In this document: positions 60,749-64,000 of the stretch, piece after piece | Position numbering within the stretch: position 1 is the stretch's first letter | Layout of the letters: every line of letters starts with the position of its first letter | From: Lysobacter sp. Root916 | GTDB taxonomy: Bacteria; Pseudomonadota; Gammaproteobacteria; Xanthomonadales; Xanthomonadaceae | NCBI RefSeq assembly: GCF_001429785.1 | Contig: NZ_LMJF01000014.1 | Span: 63,392 to 127,391 of the forward strand | Direction: 5' to 3' | Length of the DNA stretch: 64,000 nucleotides | Notes under the pieces: generated by a model | What the model was told of the DNA's origin: nothing | Seen by the model: only the letters and a program-made list of their open reading frames with translations | Database searches by the model: none | Program-made: the position numbers and the translations under genes

Positions 60749-61954
60749 TCAGGCGCGCGCGGGCGCCAGTGCGTAACCCTTGAGGCGTGCGGAGAACGCC
60801 TCCAGGGCCTGGATGCCGCTGGCCTCGGCCTCGGCGCACCAAGCGTGCAGTTTCTGCAGCGTGGCCTGGGCATCGTGCGAACGATCATCCAACACCTGCG
60901 CCAGGCGCTGGCGGAAATCGGCCAGGGTGGCCATGCGCGGACGCTCGGCGACCCAGTTCTGCAGACGCTCGCGCGCGTCGCCGTCGAGCCAGCGGCCGCC
61001 GTCGGCCAGGCCCTTGCGCAGCTTGCGCGGCAGCGCGCGCATGCGGTCGCCGGCGTTGCCGGCTTCTTCGCGCAGCGCCGGCAGGGTGACGCTGCGGTAG
61101 TAATCGGTCATGGCCTGGAAGCGGATCGCGAGCAGGGCCTTGAGGGTTTCGGCGTCCGGCATGGCGATGTTCGGGCGCACATCCAGCGACGGCGCCACCC
61201 GCAGCACCTTGGCCAGGCGCAGCTTTTCCAGACCGCGGATCGCGAACCAGCCGATGTCGAACTCCCACTTGCGCAGGGCGAACTTGGCCGAGCTCGGGAA
61301 AGCGTGGTGGTTGTTGTGCAGCTCTTCGCCGCCGATCCAGAAACCCCACGGGGTCAGGTTGGTCGCGGTATCGGCGGTTTCGAAGTTGCGATAGCCCCAC
61401 CAATGGCCGAGGCCGTTGACCACGCCGGCGGCCCAGAACGGAATCCACAGCATCTGCAGCGCCCAGATCGCCACGCCGGCGAAGCCGAACAGGGCGAAGC
61501 TGATCAGCAGCAACAGGGTGGGGCCCTTGGTCGCGTGCGGGGTGTAGAGCTTGCGTTCGATCCAGTCGTCCGGGCAGCCCTTGCCGTACTTCTCGATGTC
61601 CTCGCGCTCGCCGCGCGCGGCGCGGTAGAGCTCGACGCCGCGCCACATCACCGTGTCGATGCCCTTGAACTGCGGGCTGTGCGGGTCTTCCTCGGTCTCG
61701 CACTTGGCGTGGTGCTTGCGATGGATCGCGGCCCACTCCTTGGTGATCATCGAGGTGGTCAGCCAGGTCCAGAAGCGGAACAGGTGCGCCAACGCCGGAT
61801 GGAAGTCGACCGAGCGGTGCGCCATCGAGCGGTGCAGGTACAGCGTCACCGACATGATGGTGAGCTGGGTGACCACCAGGAAATAGACGACGAGTTCCCA
61901 GAAGCTGGCCTGGATCAGGCCGCCGGCGAGGAAATCGAGCAAGGAAGCGAGCAT
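60749..61954 (-). CDS. Delta-9-type acyl-CoA/fatty-acid desaturase
   Basis: 401 residues. The three iron-binding histidine boxes are LHRSMAH (H41-H46), HRKHH (H78-H82) and HNNHH (H213-H217), with four membrane helices around them. It introduces a double bond into saturated fatty acyl chains and adjusts membrane fluidity. A C-terminal helical extension of about 110 residues (FQAMTDYYRSVTLPALREEA...) is longer than in the minimal enzyme. GGAG 8 nt before the ATG at 61954 supports the start; upstream frames are repeat- or promoter-like. A dyad at 62059-62081 may be its operator. Confidence 0.92.
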   Translation of the reverse strand: MLASLLDFLAGGLIQASFWELVVYFLVVTQLTIMSVTLYLHRSMAHRSVDFHPALAHLFRFWTWLTTSMITKEWAAIHRKHHAKCETEEDPHSPQFKGIDTVMWRGVELYRAARGEREDIEKYGKGCPDDWIERKLYTPHATKGPTLLLLISFALFGFAGVAIWALQMLWIPFWAAGVVNGLGHWWGYRNFETADTATNLTPWGFWIGGEELHNNHHAFPSSAKFALRKWEFDIGWFAIRGLEKLRLAKVLRVAPSLDVRPNIAMPDAETLKALLAIRFQAMTDYYRSVTLPALREEAGNAGDRMRALPRKLRKGLADGGRWLDGDARERLQNWVAERPRMATLADFRQRLAQVLDDRSHDAQATLQKLHAWCAEAEASGIQALEAFSARLKGYALAPARA

Positions 61955-62058
61955 GGGTGGAACTCCGGGGCGGATCTGAAATCGACGACCGGCCCGCGTG
62001 CGGGCCGGAGGAGGAGGTGCCGCGAAGCACGCTCCCGCGCGGGATGATGCCACCCCTA

Positions 62059-62081
62059 CCGTACCGTTCGCGCCGGTACGG
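62059..62081. promoter_or_regulatory. Dyad CCGTACCG-N7-CGGTACGG upstream of the desaturase
   Basis: Perfect 8-nt arms (62059-62066/62074-62081) about 105 bp before the desaturase ATG. The rest of 61955-62260 shows no gene. A candidate operator, with no regulator gene adjacent. Confidence 0.4.
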
Positions 62082-62260
62082 GCTGGTTCTGTGATGGGGG
62101 TCGCCGGGTCTGGGCGCAAGACGGAAGCGGGCTGCTCGAGGCACCGGTTTCAGTCGGCGTAGGGGCTCGCGGCAGCGCCACCGCCCTTGGCCGCGGGTGG
62201 CTGGATGGCGAACGCCCGCCATCTCCGGCCATTAGTGCGTGAACATGCCGCCATTTTTAA

Positions 62261-63154
62261 TTAGCTGCCGCGCCCTTCCGATTCGCCGGCCGGCGACTGC
62301 GGCGGCGGGTCGGCGTCGCGCTCGGAGCCGGCCGACGCCGCCAGCGCCGCCTCGATCCGCCGCCGCGCGCGCGCCTGCTGATCGCGGCCGTAGCGGCGCA
62401 GCGCCTTGCGGTCGTCCGACGCGAACGGCGAGTCGCGGCCGCAGTGGCCCAGCAACAAAGCCAGGTCCTGGGCCACGCCCAGGCGCTCGGCGATGCGCCG
62501 GTCCAGATCGGGGGCGCGCACCGTCAGCCCGGCGGTTTTCAGCGCGCGCCGCTGCTGCGACAGGCGGCGGGCGTGCCGGCGCCAGCGATGCCAGGCCTCG
62601 TCATCGCCCCGCTCGCGGGCGCGCACGCCGGCACGATCCATGCGCGCGCGGCTGGCGGCGACCGCCTGCTGCAGCGGCTCGGCCTGCAGCAGCGGCCAAT
62701 CCAAGGCGGCGGCGCCCGCGCGCAGCACCGCCAGCAGCGCCCGGCGGCCACCGAGCTCGGGGTCGGCGACCAGGGCCTGTCGCGCGTGTTCGGCACGCGC
62801 GCTCGCGGCCGCCCGCCGGGCGCGGCGCAGCAGCCGCAGGGCGTCCGGGTCCGGGCTGCGCGCGAGCAGCCGGTCCAGGGTTTCGACCAGGGCATGGGCG
62901 TCGCGCAGCGACGACAGGCCGCGATTGAGACGGCGCAGTTCGCGATCGATCAGAGGTCTGCCCGGCCCCAAGGCGGCGCCGCCCAGGGCCAGGACCGCAC
63001 GCGCGCGGCGCAGGCTCTTGCGCGCCTGATGCACGCCTTCGTGCAGCTGCCCGCCGCGACGCGCGAGCTGGGCCGCGGCGGCGTCGAGCTCGCGCAGCGC
63101 GTAGTCCCGCAGCGCGTTCGCGACGGCGGCGCTGTCTGTGGCGGGATCGGGCAC
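62261..63154 (-). CDS. CHAD domain protein
   Basis: 297 residues from a GTG with GGAG 5 nt upstream. Helical and Arg/His-rich: VHQARKSLRRARAVLAL and DEAWHRWRRHARRLSQQ are the conserved basic helices of CHAD domains, which bind inorganic polyphosphate. No CYTH domain is fused. It is divergent from mutM, with the starts about 60 bp apart. The C-terminal 25 residues (SAGSERDADPPPQSP) look unstructured. The start is moderately certain; other valine or ATG codons lie upstream. Confidence 0.82.
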   Translation of the reverse strand: MPDPATDSAAVANALRDYALRELDAAAAQLARRGGQLHEGVHQARKSLRRARAVLALGGAALGPGRPLIDRELRRLNRGLSSLRDAHALVETLDRLLARSPDPDALRLLRRARRAAASARAEHARQALVADPELGGRRALLAVLRAGAAALDWPLLQAEPLQQAVAASRARMDRAGVRARERGDDEAWHRWRRHARRLSQQRRALKTAGLTVRAPDLDRRIAERLGVAQDLALLLGHCGRDSPFASDDRKALRRYGRDQQARARRRIEAALAASAGSERDADPPPQSPAGESEGRGS

Positions 63155-63202
63155 GCGAGCTCCGGTGACGACCGCGACGCTGGCGGTCCGCCGCGACGAT
63201 AG

Positions 63203-63208
63203 TACGCT
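63203..63208 (+). promoter_or_regulatory. Candidate -10 hexamer (TACGCT) of leaderless mutM mRNA
   Basis: TACGCT then 6 nt and the ATG, without a Shine-Dalgarno sequence. Confidence 0.35.
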
Positions 63209-63214
63209 TGCGCC

Positions 63215-64000
63215 ATGCCCGAACTGCCCGAAGTCGAAACCACCCGCCGCGGCCTGGCGCCGCACCTGGAAGGCCGCGAAGTGGTCGCCGCGATCCTGCG
63301 CCGGCCCGACCTGCGCTGGCCGATCCCGCACGAGATCGAAACCGACCTGCCCGGCCAGCGCATCGCGGCCGTGCGCCGGCGCGCCAAGTACCTGCTGCTG
63401 GACACCGCGATCGGCAGCGCCCTGCTGCACCTGGGCATGTCCGGCAGCCTGCGCGTGCTGCCGTCGGACACGCCGGTGCGCGCGCACGACCACGTCGACC
63501 TGCTGCTGGATTCCGACCGCGTGCTGCGCTTCAACGACCCGCGCCGGTTCGGCTGCCTGCTCTGGCAGCGCCTGGGCGAGACCCACGAATTGTTGCGCGC
63601 GCTCGGCCCGGAACCGCTGTCGGACGACTTCCACGGCGACTATCTGTTCGAGCTCAGCCGCGGCCGCAAGGCGCCGGTGAAGAGCTTCCTCATGGACCAG
63701 AGCGTGGTGGTCGGGGTCGGCAACATCTACGTCGCCGAGGCCCTGTTCGCGGCCGGAGTCTCCCCGCTGCGCGCGGCAGGCAAGGTCTCGCGCGAGCGCT
63801 ACGGCGAACTGGCCGGCGCCATCAAGACCATCCTGGGCTACGCGATCCAGCGCGGCGGCACCACCCTGCGCGACTTCATCAGCCCCGATGGCGCGCCGGG
63901 CTACTTCGAACAGGAGCTGGCCGCCTACGGCCGCGGCGGCGAGCCCTGCCCGCGCTGCGGCCGGGCCCTGAAACAGGCCTCGGTGGGCCAGCGCACGACG
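63215..64000 (+). CDS. mutM: Formamidopyrimidine-DNA glycosylase (3' end cut)
   Basis: 262 of about 270 residues are visible. The N-terminal [13 protein letters not shown] gives the catalytic Pro (after Met removal) and Glu. [10 protein letters not shown] holds the conserved Lys, and RFNDPRRFG and [21 protein letters not shown] match the DNA-contact loops. The C-terminal zinc finger begins [18 protein letters not shown]; its second CxxC pair lies beyond the edge. It excises 8-oxoguanine and formamidopyrimidines. No break is seen in the visible part. Confidence 0.95.
   Translation, partial: MPELPEVETTRRGLAPHLEGREVVAAILRRPDLRWPIPHEIETDLPGQRIAAVRRRAKYLLLDTAIGSALLHLGMSGSLRVLPSDTPVRAHDHVDLLLDSDRVLRFNDPRRFGCLLWQRLGETHELLRALGPEPLSDDFHGDYLFELSRGRKAPVKSFLMDQSVVVGVGNIYVAEALFAAGVSPLRAAGKVSRERYGELAGAIKTILGYAIQRGGTTLRDFISPDGAPGYFEQELAAYGRGGEPCPRCGRALKQASVGQRTT

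Overview
The window is very GC-rich, densely coded DNA from a gammaproteobacterium of the Xanthomonadaceae/Lysobacteraceae, most probably Lysobacter or a close relative. The evidence is a xanthomonadin-type aryl-polyene pigment cluster with a XanB2-like chorismatase, the gene sets rsmG-parA-parB and rpmB-rpmG, a CrbS/CrbR/Acs acetate locus next to a DcaP porin, and intergenic repeat families typical of this group. No rRNA, convincing tRNA, CRISPR array, phage or transposase gene was seen. The assignment rests on gene content and memory of families, not on a search.

Layout. 1-7146: right part of the pigment cluster. An ACP, a COG4648-type membrane protein, a FabZ-like dehydratase, an LpxL-like acyltransferase, a LolA-like protein and an MMPL exporter (cut by the window edge) run leftward. 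A flavin halogenase-like enzyme and XanB2 run rightward. 7336-10128: a small membrane protein and an OppC/OppDF pair without OppB or a binding protein. 10235-16683: a sulfur module (Rrf2 regulator, OscA-like protein, OprO/P-like porin, Sbp, CysT, CysW, CysA). 16921-21771: hemB, small secreted or uncharacterised genes including one apparently frameshifted gene, aroE, and small DUF952 and YkgJ genes. 21902-28841: a six-gene translationally coupled operon (RDD, SpoIIM, DUF4129, DUF4350, MoxR, DUF58). 28972-32090: gamma-carbonic anhydrase, coniferyl-aldehyde-dehydrogenase-like ALDH, exonuclease III. 32204-32644: a gene-free, multi-hairpin repeat element.

33162-35316 carries an AMP ligase and an Sfp-type phosphopantetheinyl transferase. 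These are the activities missing from the left-hand pigment cluster, so the pathway seems split over about 27 kb. Then come rsmG-parA-parB, a SUFU-domain protein, a UDP-glucuronate-epimerase-like gene with a GT2 and a LAB_N protein, a GFA protein and rpmB-rpmG.

43116-55892 is an acetate/carboxylate locus: CrbS-like transporter-kinase, CrbR-like regulator, Acs, a DcaP-like porin and an MHS-type transporter. Three lower-GC accessory genes and a DUF559 gene interrupt it. 56091-64000 holds DUF2695, cupin, an arginase-fold protein divergent from a CGNR regulator, an EF-hand protein, a thioredoxin-fold protein coupled to a tiny Cys-rich exported peptide, a fatty-acid desaturase, a CHAD protein and mutM (cut at the right edge).

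Window-wide features: nearly all operons use 4-bp ATGA/GTGA start-stop overlaps. Six genes have a TAnnnT-like hexamer 6-7 nt before the ATG, suggesting leaderless mRNAs. At least five families of inverted repeats lie between genes, and two of them supply the stop codons of adjacent genes.
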